NCBI GenBank assembly: GCA_025358455.1
Contig: JANYJP010000024.1
Span: 1-39,814 of the forward strand
DNA from: Bacteroidales bacterium
GTDB lineage: Bacteria > Bacteroidota > Bacteroidia > Bacteroidales > VadinHA17
Length of the DNA: 39,814 nt
Direction: 5' to 3'
Part shown: positions 17,409 to 26,046 of the stretch, piece by piece
Layout: every line of letters begins with the position of its first letter
How positions within the stretch are numbered: the stretch's first letter is position 1
Notes under the pieces: model-generated
The model's database searches: none
Seen by the model: the letters and a program-made list of their open reading frames with translations, nothing else
Told to the model about the DNA's origin: nothing
Position numbers and translations under genes: made by a program

Positions 17409-17795
17409 ATGGAAAACGAATTTCTTAAAGGACGTAAGGTCCTGATTGTTGAGGATGATCAATCTAGCAGGTTGTATCTTAATAAAATTCTTGAAAGAAC
17501 CGGTGTAATATTACTTAATGCCAGCGATGGACAGGAAGCAATTGATGTCGCTCTTAAAAATCCTGATATTGATATCATCCTGATGGATATTCAACTTCCG
17601 GTAATTGACGGATATAAATCAACTGAAAAGATCAGGGAATTCATGCCGGATGTAATCATCATTGCACAAACAGCATACGGCCTTTTGGGAGATAAAGAGA
17701 AAATTATTGAATCTGGTTTTAATGACTATATAATTAAACCAATATTATCTCAAAACCTGATCGAAAAAATGATCTCAAATCTTGGCAAAAAGTAA
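17409..17795 (+). CDS. Orphan single-domain response regulator (CheY-like)
   Basis: 128 residues, one receiver. Acidic pocket E15/D16/D17 in VLIVEDDQSS, phospho-Asp D60 in IILMDIQLPVIDGY, T88 in IIIAQTAYG and K110 in DYIIKPI. The IAQTAY and LMDI-LPV-DGY stretches closely match the C-terminal receiver of the hybrid kinase at 3403-6837, so it looks like a detached relative of a hybrid-kinase receiver. It may take phosphate from one of the receiver-less kinases in the window. No effector domain. It is co-directional with, and 11 bases after, the GroES-like gene. Confidence 0.92.
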   Translation: MENEFLKGRKVLIVEDDQSSRLYLNKILERTGVILLNASDGQEAIDVALKNPDIDIILMDIQLPVIDGYKSTEKIREFMPDVIIIAQTAYGLLGDKEKIIESGFNDYIIKPILSQNLIEKMISNLGKK

Positions 17796-17860
17796 TATTT
17801 AGAGGAAATAGATTTTAATATGTTTGAAAATGTGTTGACGTTTTTCCATGTCCTTCCTAA

Positions 17861-19078
17861 TCATTCAGTGTAAGCAGCAATCTTAAGGAACTCTTTTCTG
17901 AATTCTTCAATTTCCGAGGCCCATCTTTCCTTCTCAATTCTGATATTTTTCCTGTTCAAAAGTGATTCTCTCATTCCCGAATCACCCGAGAGAATATCGA
18001 ATGGCATTAATTTGTATTCATACTCATATGGAGGCGGATTAAATTTCAGGGCATTTATCCCGGATGTCTCAATAATTGCTTCGAAAATTTCCAACGCTGT
18101 GCCAACCGGTTTAAAAACATTTACGTCAGTAATATGTATCTGAATACCATTACAGTTTTCTCCTTTAAATTTATGAAAAGCCGGGATGAAATCATGTATC
18201 CTGAAAGCACATCCCTTTATGTTCCGTGCATCAAGATTCCTTTTTAATTTGTCTGAATCAATAAAAGGCGCACCGAAAAGTTCGAACGGAATTGTTGTGC
18301 CTCTTCCTTCTGAAAGATTCAATGATTCAATAAGAACGGTGCCGGGATATACAATTGCTGATTGTTCTGTTGGCATATTTGGCGAAGGTAAAACCCATGG
18401 AAGTCCGGTTTCGCTGAATAAAGAAGATCTCTTCCAGTTTCTCATCCATATAATATTAAGGTCGCATTTCGGGTAATATTTTTCTTTGATCCATAATGAC
18501 ATTTCACCCATTGTCATCCGGTGACATAATGGTATCGAAGCGCCACCTACAAAGGTAAAATACTCTTCCTTCAATACAGGCCCATCTAACCCCAGGCGCC
18601 CCACCGGATTTGGTCTGTCGAGCAACATTACGGGGAGTCCTGTTTCAGCGCAGGCTTCAATACATAATTTAACCGTCCATATATAGGTATATAACCTGGC
18701 TCCGACATCCTGTAAATCAATTAATAAGATATCAATTTCGCTTAACATCTCCGGGGTCGGTTTGCGATGTTCTCCGTACAGACTGTAAAGAGGAATGTTA
18801 TGAGCAGGGTGTCTCTGGCTTCTCCATTCAATCATATTATCCTGTGTCTGACCATGGATACCATGTTGCGGGCCAAAGATCGCCGTAAGCATGCAATCTT
18901 TCCTGTCTGCAAATAGCTCAATAATGTGATGGAAATCCTTTGTGATACTCGGGGCATGACATAAAATGCCGATTCTTTTACCCTTAAGAGCATCAGGAAA
19001 ATTCCCCAGAATAACCTCAAGACCTGTAATTACCATGAGTGAATTTTTATCAGCAAATATAGAAGCTTTAACTGTCAT
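17861..19078 (-). CDS. namZ: DUF1343 protein, NamZ-type exo-beta-N-acetylmuramidase
   Basis: The DUF1343 family (GH171) removes terminal MurNAc from peptidoglycan fragments, feeding cell-wall sugar recovery. Visible family motifs: IFGPQHGIHGQ, LLIDLQDVGARLYTYIWT, MLLDRPNPVG, WVLPSPNMPT, YPGTVLIESLNLSEGRGTT and PFELFGAPFI. 405 residues is usual for the mature enzyme. The N-terminus (MTVKASIFADKNSLMVITGL) is not a signal peptide, although the characterised members are exported, so this copy may be cytosolic or start elsewhere. No other muropeptide-recycling gene is adjacent. It converges with the receiver gene. Confidence 0.88.
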   Translation of the reverse strand: MTVKASIFADKNSLMVITGLEVILGNFPDALKGKRIGILCHAPSITKDFHHIIELFADRKDCMLTAIFGPQHGIHGQTQDNMIEWRSQRHPAHNIPLYSLYGEHRKPTPEMLSEIDILLIDLQDVGARLYTYIWTVKLCIEACAETGLPVMLLDRPNPVGRLGLDGPVLKEEYFTFVGGASIPLCHRMTMGEMSLWIKEKYYPKCDLNIIWMRNWKRSSLFSETGLPWVLPSPNMPTEQSAIVYPGTVLIESLNLSEGRGTTIPFELFGAPFIDSDKLKRNLDARNIKGCAFRIHDFIPAFHKFKGENCNGIQIHITDVNVFKPVGTALEIFEAIIETSGINALKFNPPPYEYEYKLMPFDILSGDSGMRESLLNRKNIRIEKERWASEIEEFRKEFLKIAAYTE

Positions 19079-19316
19079 CGCCGCTTATAAAAGAAACTGA
19101 TTCATTCTATTATTATTATTAACTTTAGGCACTTCAAACTCCAGGCACTGATTAGTTACATACTATTTAAAAATGATTATTCTTTCCTAAGTTTGGGAAT
19201 TCTATTGTTTTCTTTATCAGCAGGATAATCACAAACAGAAAAATAGTTACATTAAAAGATAAGTCAATTTGATGGAATGAGTTATGTAAAATAATTATCT
19301 ATAATAATCAACCGGT

Positions 19317-21083
19317 ATGAAAAAAAGCAATATCAGCCTTCTTACAATCAAATTAATATTTTTAATTCTCCTGGTATCCTGCTCAACAGGTAAAAAGAGC
19401 ATTAGTATTATTGAAACAACTGACGTACACGGGGTTATTCTACCTTATGATTATATTGAAAAAGAGAAGCTTGATGCATCACTTGCTTCCGCTTTTACTT
19501 ACATCAGAGATGAGAGAAAAAACAAGGAAGCTATTGTGCTTTTGGATGATGGCGATAATCTTCAGGGTCAGCCTGAAGTTTATTATTATAACTTTATAGA
19601 TACATTGTCACCTCATCTTGGTGCGGAAGTGATGAATTTCATGGGGTATGATGCAGGTACAGTTGGAAACCACGATGTGGAAGCGGGCCACTCTGTTTAT
19701 GACAGGCTTGTCAAAAAGTACAATTTCCCGTTACTGGCTGCCAATGCTGTAGATATCAAGACTGGGAAACCATATTTTAAGCCTTACACCATAATTGTAA
19801 AAGACGGAATTAAGATTGCCGTTTTTGGCCTCGTTACTCCGGCTATTCCAAATTGGCTTCCAACAGAACTTTATTCCGGAATTGAATTCAAAGATATGGT
19901 TGAAACTGCCAGACACTGGATGCCTGAAATTTTAAATGAAAAACCTGATCTGGTTGTAGGACTCTTCCATTCAGGTTGGGACAGATCAAAAGGTGATCGT
20001 CAGAATAATGATCAGGTAAGTGAGAATGGTTCTGCAGCTGTAGCCTACAATGTACCTGGTTTTGATATTATTTTCAACGGTCATGATCATAAGCTTGCAA
20101 ATGAAAAGTATGTAAATTCTGTTGGAGACACTGTAATGATCCTGAATGGAGGAAGCAAGGCTGAAAAGATTGCCCAGGCTGATATTACAATCACAACAAG
20201 AAAGATAAAGGGGAAAAAGCAAAAGATTATTACCGGAAAACTGATAAATGTTGCTGATTATAAACCTGATCCTGAATTTATTGAAAAGTTTACCCCACAG
20301 CATAAAATAGTAGATGAATATGTTAACAGGGTAATTGGAAATTCAACAACCAACATAACATCAAGAGATGCATATTTTGGTTCTTCAGCATTTATTGATA
20401 TGATCCATGTGATGCAGCTTAAAATAACCGGAGCTGATATTTCATTTGCTGCACCGCTTTCATTTGATGTTCAGATTCCGAAAGGTCCGGTAACTGTGGG
20501 TGATATGTTCAAACTCTATCGGTTTGAGAACATGCTATATACAATGACCATGTCAGGTGAAGAGATTCAGAAGTATCTTGAGTTTTCTTATTCAGGATGG
20601 TTTAATACAATGAGAGGACCAGACGATAATATGCTGAAGTTTCGACTGGGAAAAGATGGTAAACCTCTTATTACTAATGGAAAAGCCTGGCTTAAGAACC
20701 AGCCTTATAATTTTGATTCGGCAGCAGGTATAAACTATACTGTTGATTTAAGTAAACCTGAAGGCTCAATAATAGTAATAACTGGTTTTACTGACGGGCG
20801 TGTTTTTGATAATAATAAACTGTATAAGGTGGCCGTTAATTCATATCGTGGCAATGGTGGTGGCGGCCATTTCACTGAAGGTGCAGGAATTGCAAAAGAT
20901 GAACTGAGATCAAGGCTTATTTCATCAACTAACAGAGATTTAAGATATTATATACTGAAAACAATTGAAGAAGAAATAATTATAAATCCCGTACCTTTAA
21001 ATAATTGGAAAATCATACCTGAGAAATGGGTAAAAATAGCTGCTCCGCGTGAATATGGTATGCTTTTTGGAATTGGTAAATAA
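19317..21083 (+). CDS. 5'-nucleotidase / 2',3'-cyclic phosphodiesterase family lipoprotein
   Basis: Metallophosphoesterase that strips phosphate from nucleotides outside the cytoplasm. The lipobox LLVSC gives a lipidated C22, so it is membrane-anchored in the envelope. Metal-site motifs: TTDVHG (D36, H38), DDGDNLQGQP, GNHDVEAG, FHSGWD and NGHDHK. The C-terminal nucleotide-binding domain shows DISFAAPLSFD, VGDMFKLYRFENMLYTMTMS and NSYRGNGGGGHF. 588 residues, full length for the family. The next gene (queE) starts 31 bases downstream on the same strand. The exact substrate, 5'-nucleotide or 2',3'-cyclic nucleotide, cannot be read from sequence. Confidence 0.94.
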   Translation: MKKSNISLLTIKLIFLILLVSCSTGKKSISIIETTDVHGVILPYDYIEKEKLDASLASAFTYIRDERKNKEAIVLLDDGDNLQGQPEVYYYNFIDTLSPHLGAEVMNFMGYDAGTVGNHDVEAGHSVYDRLVKKYNFPLLAANAVDIKTGKPYFKPYTIIVKDGIKIAVFGLVTPAIPNWLPTELYSGIEFKDMVETARHWMPEILNEKPDLVVGLFHSGWDRSKGDRQNNDQVSENGSAAVAYNVPGFDIIFNGHDHKLANEKYVNSVGDTVMILNGGSKAEKIAQADITITTRKIKGKKQKIITGKLINVADYKPDPEFIEKFTPQHKIVDEYVNRVIGNSTTNITSRDAYFGSSAFIDMIHVMQLKITGADISFAAPLSFDVQIPKGPVTVGDMFKLYRFENMLYTMTMSGEEIQKYLEFSYSGWFNTMRGPDDNMLKFRLGKDGKPLITNGKAWLKNQPYNFDSAAGINYTVDLSKPEGSIIVITGFTDGRVFDNNKLYKVAVNSYRGNGGGGHFTEGAGIAKDELRSRLISSTNRDLRYYILKTIEEEIIINPVPLNNWKIIPEKWVKIAAPREYGMLFGIGK

Positions 21084-21114
21084 TATTTATTTTTTATAAT
21101 ACGCTGATTATTAA

Positions 21115-21744
21115 ATGAGAAGCAAACCGGAAAACGGATCGGAAATTTCGCTTCTTCCTCTGGTTGAAGAATTTTTCTCACTCCAGGGTGAAGGATATCA
21201 TACAGGGAAAGCTGCATATTTTATCAGAATAGGGGGATGTGATGTTGGTTGCAGCTGGTGTGATTCCCGGTTTTCCTGGAACCCTGATATTCACCCTATG
21301 GTTGAAACGGATGATATTATTAACCGGGTACTAAAATCAGGCGCAGATTCAGTTGTTGTTACTGGTGGAGAGCCACTTATGTGGAATCTCGATTATTTGT
21401 GTAAGAAGTTAAGAAAGAATAATATCAGTACATTTATTGAAACATCCGGCGCATATCCCTTAAGCGGGAAATGGGACTGGATTTGTTTATCTCCAAAGAA
21501 AAATATGCCACCTGTTGCTGGAATTTGTGCCGTTGCCAATGAATTAAAAGTTATTGTTCAGGATAATAGCGATTTTGACTGGGCTGAAATATATCGTCCT
21601 TTGGTGAATGATAAATGCAGATTGTTTCTACAACCTGAGTGGAGCAGATTCGAACATATTATTCCTGAGATTGTTGAATATGTGAAGAACAATCCGCATT
21701 GGAGAATCTCTCTTCAGGTACATAAGTATATGCACATACCATAA
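21115..21744 (+). CDS. queE: 7-carboxy-7-deazaguanine synthase (radical SAM)
   Basis: Converts CPH4 to 7-carboxy-7-deazaguanine in queuosine precursor synthesis. The QueE signatures are EEFFSLQGEGYHTGKAAYFI and RIGGCDVGCSWCDSRFSW, with cluster Cys C42, C46 and C49, plus VVTGGEPL and the C-terminal QPEW. 209 residues, normal for the short Bacteroidetes form. It lies 31 bases after the nucleotidase and 7 bases before the PorE-like gene, so the three are probably one transcript. No queC, queD or queF is in this window. Confidence 0.96.
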   Translation: MRSKPENGSEISLLPLVEEFFSLQGEGYHTGKAAYFIRIGGCDVGCSWCDSRFSWNPDIHPMVETDDIINRVLKSGADSVVVTGGEPLMWNLDYLCKKLRKNNISTFIETSGAYPLSGKWDWICLSPKKNMPPVAGICAVANELKVIVQDNSDFDWAEIYRPLVNDKCRLFLQPEWSRFEHIIPEIVEYVKNNPHWRISLQVHKYMHIP

Positions 21745-21751
21745 TAGTGAC

Positions 21752-23689
21752 ATGAAGCGTCCTATAATGATTATTCTCATTATTATCTTCTGTTTTGTAA
21801 CTACTGCAGGCTACTCACAGAGAATCCACACTGCTTCAAATAAAGCTTTGAAAGTATATAATGATGGTATTGCTGCTTATGATTATCTGAATTTCAGCAA
21901 TGCTGAAGTCCTTTTTAAAGAAGCCATATCAATCGATAAACAATTCTATGAAGCATATATCCTGCTGGGGGACTTGTTAGCAAAACAAAAAAGATTTATT
22001 GAAGCTTCTCAAAATTACGGGACTGCAGTAAAAATTGATTCACTTTTTTTTAAGCCGGTCTTTTTTACGTATGCTAATTCAGAGATGATGTCGGGTGATT
22101 ATTATAATGCACTGACTCATTTCAAAGTATACCTTGCACAGGATGGTATGTCAGCAAAAAACAGAATTGTTGCTGCTAAAAATGTAAAAAACTGTGAATT
22201 TGCTTTGAACGCGCTGAAGAGCCCTGTGGTATTTAATCCGATCAGTGCCGGAGATGGAATAAATACAACAGACGATGAATACTGGCCATCAATAACTGCT
22301 GACGGTCAGACAATGATGTTTACCAGACAGCAACGTCCCGGAGATAGCCCGGCAACCTATGGTGAAGTCCAGGAAGACTTTTATATAAGTACTTTTGCTG
22401 ATAATTCATGGCAGAAAGCAGTTAATGCAGGCCCGCCGCTAAATACAAGGCAAAATGAAGGAGCTCAATCACTCTCATCAAATGGAGCTTATATGTTTTT
22501 TACAGCCTGTGAAAGACCTTCCGGGTTAGGGAGCTGTGATTTGTATTTCTCAGCTTTAAATGAAGGGAAATGGTCTGAACCTGTAAACCTTGGTTCCCCG
22601 GTGAATACCCCAGGCTGGGAATCACAACCATCAATCAGTTCAGATGGGAAAACACTTTTCTTTTCAAGTTCCAGACCAGGCGGTTTTGGAGGCAAAGACC
22701 TCTGGCTTTCAAGACTCAATGAAAAAAACTTATGGACAAAACCTCTTAACCTGGGAGACAGAATAAATACAGATGGCGATGAAATGTCTCCTTTTATCCA
22801 TTTTGATGGGAAGACCCTTTATTTTGCATCAGACGGCAGGGCAGGTATGGGTGGCTTTGATATATATATGACGAGAATGAATGCTGACAGTTCATGGACT
22901 GAACCACAAAACCTTGGTTATCCCATAAACACATACAACGATGAAATGGGTTTGGTAATTGAGTCTGCAGGCCAGAAAGCATATTTCTCGACTGTAAGGG
23001 ATAAAAAAAATGGCAAAGACATTTTTTATTTTAACCTGTATGAATCTGTAAGACCAAATCCCGTATCGTACATGAAAGGTAAAGTATATGATAAGGAAAC
23101 AGGTAGAATGTTAAAGGCGGAATATGAGTTAGTTAATCTTTCTACAGGCACAATTGTAATTAAAAGTTCAACTGACGCGACAGGTAATTTTCTTGTTTGT
23201 TTGCCTTCGGGATATAACTACGGGATAAATGTAAGTAAGAAGGGTTACCTTTTTTATTCCGATAATTTTATGTTTGAAGGCCTGCATACTGTAGCACAGC
23301 CTTATATAAAAAAGATAAATCTCAGCCCGGTTAAAGTTGGGGAAAAGATGCAGCTTTCAAATGTGTTTTATGAAATTGATTCCTGGCAATTGAAAAAGGA
23401 ATCCATGTCAGAATTAAATAACCTTGCAGAGTTACTGACTGAAAATAAGGATATTGTGATTGAAATAGGTGGTTTTACTGATTCGACTGGCTCGGCAGAA
23501 TATAATATGAAACTATCTGAAAAGAGGGCACTCTCAGTTGTTACTTACCTCATAAATAAAGGAATATCACCCGGGAGACTCAAGTATAAAGGATATGGGA
23601 ATACATCACCAATTGGAGATAACATAACAACTGAAGGTAGAAAATTAAACAGAAGGACGGAAGCTAAGATTGTTGACCGGAAAAAATAA
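21752..23689 (+). CDS. PorE-like OmpA-family protein (TPR, beta-propeller, CRD, OmpA)
   Basis: 645 residues with signal peptide 1-22 (IIFCFVTTAGYS). Domains: TPR ~30-150, PD40-type beta-propeller ~175-420 with repeated YWPSITADGQTMMFTR, SQPSISSDGKTLFFSSSRPG and MSPFIHFDGKTLYFASDGRA, carboxypeptidase-regulatory-like domain ~435-510, and OmpA peptidoglycan-binding domain ~530-645 (FTDSTGS, NMKLSEKRALSV, GYGNTSP, NRRTEAKIV). This order matches PorE of the type IX secretion system, which ties the machine to peptidoglycan. Similar proteins exist outside T9SS, and no other por gene is here. No lipobox is seen. A terminator follows the gene. Confidence 0.85.
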   Translation: MKRPIMIILIIIFCFVTTAGYSQRIHTASNKALKVYNDGIAAYDYLNFSNAEVLFKEAISIDKQFYEAYILLGDLLAKQKRFIEASQNYGTAVKIDSLFFKPVFFTYANSEMMSGDYYNALTHFKVYLAQDGMSAKNRIVAAKNVKNCEFALNALKSPVVFNPISAGDGINTTDDEYWPSITADGQTMMFTRQQRPGDSPATYGEVQEDFYISTFADNSWQKAVNAGPPLNTRQNEGAQSLSSNGAYMFFTACERPSGLGSCDLYFSALNEGKWSEPVNLGSPVNTPGWESQPSISSDGKTLFFSSSRPGGFGGKDLWLSRLNEKNLWTKPLNLGDRINTDGDEMSPFIHFDGKTLYFASDGRAGMGGFDIYMTRMNADSSWTEPQNLGYPINTYNDEMGLVIESAGQKAYFSTVRDKKNGKDIFYFNLYESVRPNPVSYMKGKVYDKETGRMLKAEYELVNLSTGTIVIKSSTDATGNFLVCLPSGYNYGINVSKKGYLFYSDNFMFEGLHTVAQPYIKKINLSPVKVGEKMQLSNVFYEIDSWQLKKESMSELNNLAELLTENKDIVIEIGGFTDSTGSAEYNMKLSEKRALSVVTYLINKGISPGRLKYKGYGNTSPIGDNITTEGRKLNRRTEAKIVDRKK

Positions 23690-23692
23690 AAA

Positions 23693-23727
23693 AATGGCTG
23701 CCTATTGGTGAGACAGCCATTCGCTCT
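23693..23727 (+). terminator. Terminator after the PorE-like gene
   Basis: AATGGCTG (23693-23700) pairs perfectly with CAGCCATT (23714-23721), preceded by an A-run and followed by a pyrimidine-rich TCGCTCTC. It begins within a few bases of the stop codon and separates this gene from the convergent degenerate kinase. Confidence 0.6.
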
Positions 23728-23772
23728 CATGCTGATTGAATTCAGACATCGAAACTAATAACATTTACCTTA

Positions 23773-24534
23773 TCAGATCGCGATCATGGTATTTTCATAT
23801 TTATTGATATTAATGTTGGAGCTTGCTACCATCTTAACCGGTACTGTAAAGTAGATTCCTGTGCCGGTAATACTATTGCATTCAATCCAGATAGATCCAC
23901 CCAACATTTGAATTAGCTTCCTTGCCAGGGTAATATTGATCGCCGTATACGTATCATTGTGTAACAGAAGCGATTCGTTTATATCCTCAGTATGAAGAAA
24001 TTCTTTGCATTTAAAATAACCCTGGCCGGAATCGAGAACATAAAAGGTAACCTTATCATCACTGAAAGAGTAACCGATTTTGATATACCCTGATTTTGTG
24101 TTTTTTAATGAATTCTGGAACAAACTGCGAAGTACCCTGAATACCCTGTTCCTGTCAATAAAAACCTCAATAGAATTGGAAAACCGGATCTCTGTAACAA
24201 GTTCCAAAGCATTTTGACCGTCTTTTATTAAAACTTCCCTGAATTCTGAAAGAAGGTCGTCGAGAAAATTATCAAGTTTGCATACTCTCGACTCAGCCGC
24301 TGAATTACCCGTATCAATAATGGCCGAATCAAGAAAGCTATCAAAAAGTCCGAGTAGTTGATCGCATGAATTTAGAATCTGCTTGCTATAATCCTCACGA
24401 ACTGAGTTGTTGCTGCAATTTTCTTTCATAAGGAACGAAAATGCCACAATAGCATTCATATGAGTTCTCATCTCGTGAGACATTCCTGTTAATATCGTAG
24501 GACAATTAATCATATTGTTCTTCAGTTGATCCAT
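23773..24534 (-). CDS. Sensor-less, degenerate histidine kinase-like protein
   Basis: 253 residues with no sensor domain, only HisKA and HATPase remnants. HisKA: H19 kept in GMSHEMRTHMNAIVAFS, with Pro replaced by His after the RT. ATP domain: N-box reads LFQNSLKNT (one Asn lost), G1 box DSGQGY kept, F-box lost, and the G2 box is replaced by an unrelated TYTAINITLARKLIQ stretch, so the ATP-lid glycines are missing. Autophosphorylation is doubtful. It may act as a phosphatase, scaffold or decoy. It resembles the kinases at 3403 and 11323, so it probably arose by duplication. It is downstream of, and co-directional with, the anti-sigma gene. Confidence 0.8.
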   Translation of the reverse strand: MDQLKNNMINCPTILTGMSHEMRTHMNAIVAFSFLMKENCSNNSVREDYSKQILNSCDQLLGLFDSFLDSAIIDTGNSAAESRVCKLDNFLDDLLSEFREVLIKDGQNALELVTEIRFSNSIEVFIDRNRVFRVLRSLFQNSLKNTKSGYIKIGYSFSDDKVTFYVLDSGQGYFKCKEFLHTEDINESLLLHNDTYTAINITLARKLIQMLGGSIWIECNSITGTGIYFTVPVKMVASSNININKYENTMIAI

Positions 24535-24627
24535 TCAATTTCTTCTTTTCCTGTGTTCAAATTTGAAATTTCTTCTAGTCCTGCATCAATACTCTGTAGA
24601 TCAAACCTATAAATTAGTTGGTAGTAT

Positions 24628-25374
24628 CTATTTAAGCTTTTTTATAATCTTCTTAGCTTTGCCTGCATAATAACCACCTTCATCCCTTATAATATTTAAC
24701 AATTTAATAGCTTTCTCTGTTTCTGCAGTATTCACGTAACATAACGCAAGGTACCATTGAGCCTGATCAATATAAAGGTTTTTGTTATCGTCAATCACTT
24801 TCCCGAACGATTGTTTGGCGTCAATGTATTGGCTGTCTTCAAAGTTGGAGATACCATTTAGCAATGTGGCATACATGTCTTTTGGTTCACTCTCAACAAC
24901 TTTATTGAAATAGAATGCCGCATTTTTATAGTCCCGTATCTGATAATAGTCCAGTGCCTGGGTGAAATCTTCATTTGTTTTAGACTGCATGGATCTCTGA
25001 CCGGAAGTAGGTTCATAGGCAGTATAGTAACGGGTCATTATTTCTGAACTGCTCAGTTTTCTTCCCTGAATGATTGCTATACTTGCTACAAGAATTAATA
25101 CTGCTATAAGTGCGGCATATTTAATAAAAACCGTTTTCCGGGAATTCTTGACAGGAATTTTTGCTGCTCTCATTTTTTCAATACCTGCAAGCTTACTCCT
25201 TAATGAAATAATATCCTCATTCTTAAGGATTTCGTCGGTCTGCTTCCTAAGCATTACTTCCTTACGAAGCTTCTCGTTTCCTTCAAGTTCTTTATTGAAC
25301 CAGAGTTTTTCTGCTTCGCTCATCTCGCCGGCATTATACCTTTCGATGAAATATGAAAAATCATTTGTTTTCAT
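24628..25374 (-). CDS. Transmembrane anti-sigma-like protein with TPR ectodomain
   Basis: 248 residues. The N-terminus (FIERYNAGEMSEAEKLWF...) has the short helical sigma-binding pattern of Bacteroidetes anti-sigma factors, with no zinc His/Cys set visible. One membrane helix lies at ~83-102 (FIKYAALIAVLILVASIAII), then a likely periplasmic TPR region ~130-248 (NAAFYFNKVVESEPKDM, AKQSFGKVIDD, AQWYLALCYVNT). Topology would put the sigma-binding part inside and TPRs outside. It lies divergent to the TPR-CHAT gene with the double-glycine peptide between them, and the sigma gene lies beyond. Likely role: holding that sigma factor until a periplasmic event releases it. Function is inferred. Confidence 0.75.
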   Translation of the reverse strand: MKTNDFSYFIERYNAGEMSEAEKLWFNKELEGNEKLRKEVMLRKQTDEILKNEDIISLRSKLAGIEKMRAAKIPVKNSRKTVFIKYAALIAVLILVASIAIIQGRKLSSSEIMTRYYTAYEPTSGQRSMQSKTNEDFTQALDYYQIRDYKNAAFYFNKVVESEPKDMYATLLNGISNFEDSQYIDAKQSFGKVIDDNKNLYIDQAQWYLALCYVNTAETEKAIKLLNIIRDEGGYYAGKAKKIIKKLK

Positions 25375-25620
25375 AAATATGTCTATTATCTAATCCAAAT
25401 TTCTAACCAAATAAACCCGAATAATGTCTGTAAAACAGACTTTCGCAGTAAATTTCAATTCTTTTTAAATAAGCAATTGACTATCTGATAATCAAATACA
25501 ATTTTAAATCATCAACAAATATACGCTATGCTTAAAGTCAGGCTGACTTTAATACATTATAGCATTTATTAAAAATCTGCAACCTTATTTAAAGTCACAC
25601 AAATTATCTTAACTCAAAAG

Positions 25621-25644
25621 TTTCTGTTTTCACTAAAACAGAAA
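25621..25644 (-). terminator. Hairpin terminator candidate after the peptide gene
   Basis: A 10-bp perfect stem, TTTCTGTTTT and AAAACAGAAA, around a 4-base loop, placed 12 bases after the peptide stop and before the anti-sigma gene on the same strand. It would make the peptide transcript monocistronic. Confidence 0.55.
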
Positions 25645-25656
25645 TATATTCAAAAT

Positions 25657-25791
25657 TCAAATTCTAATCGGAGGTATAGAAGTTTTTATTATTGGATCTG
25701 TCTCACCACCGCGAACATAAATCATTTCTTCATTTGAAAGTTCAAACTCACTAAAAATGTCACTTGTTAAATCGAAATTCAGGGTTTTCAT
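25657..25791 (-). CDS. Double-glycine leader peptide, exported peptide precursor
   Basis: 44 residues, too short for a usual gene caller's cutoff. The leader begins MKTLNFDLTSDI and ends in LSNEEMIYVRGG, a double-glycine processing site with the acidic EE-M and hydrophobic residues at the usual spacing before GG. The predicted core is 15 residues, starts ETDP, ends SIPPIRI and has no Cys. Such leaders are cut by C39 peptidase exporters, and one is encoded at 29866-32052 with its HlyD partner. It lies between the anti-sigma gene and the divergent TPR-CHAT gene. It has its own downstream hairpin. No modification enzyme is nearby, so it may be an unmodified signal or toxin peptide. Assignment rests on the leader motif and neighbours, not on a database match. 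Confidence 0.75.
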   Translation of the reverse strand: MKTLNFDLTSDIFSEFELSNEEMIYVRGGETDPIIKTSIPPIRI

Positions 25792-25961
25792 AAATTCAGG
25801 ATTTTATAGATTTTTAATAATTCAGGGTAATTCAATTATCTTTTATATTGCTACATGTCGGAAAGTGTATTTTTGTGACACGAAAAAACCAACTATTTTC
25901 AAACTATTTTTTAAGAATCAGATAATCAGATATATATAAGGCAATATTTTGTCGCATTATA

Positions 25962-25969
25962 TACATTTG
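25962..25969 (+). promoter_or_regulatory. Candidate -7 box for the TPR-CHAT gene
   Basis: TACATTTG matches TAnnTTTG upstream of both possible starts (25987 and 26047). A TTTG at 25948 is too close to be the -33. The remaining 25375-25986 stretch holds only the peptide gene, its hairpin and two small hairpins (GTCTGT/ACAGAC near 25426 and AAAGTCA/TGACTTT near 25534). Confidence 0.35.
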
Positions 25970-26046
25970 GATTTATAATCATAATTATGGATATTTATGC
26001 GGCTAAAATCATTGGAGGATTTCGATTATTGGGGACTTCAAAGTAC

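Noticed and set aside
25776-25828. Three AATTCAGG-type repeats around the peptide start as an operator
   Set aside because: Spacing is irregular (about 17 and 28 bases) and the motif is short and AT-rich, so chance is a fair explanation.
25757-25939. Plus-strand 60-residue frame opposite the peptide gene
   Set aside because: Low-complexity, Phe/Ile-rich, overlaps the better-supported peptide gene on the other strand and has no recognisable feature.
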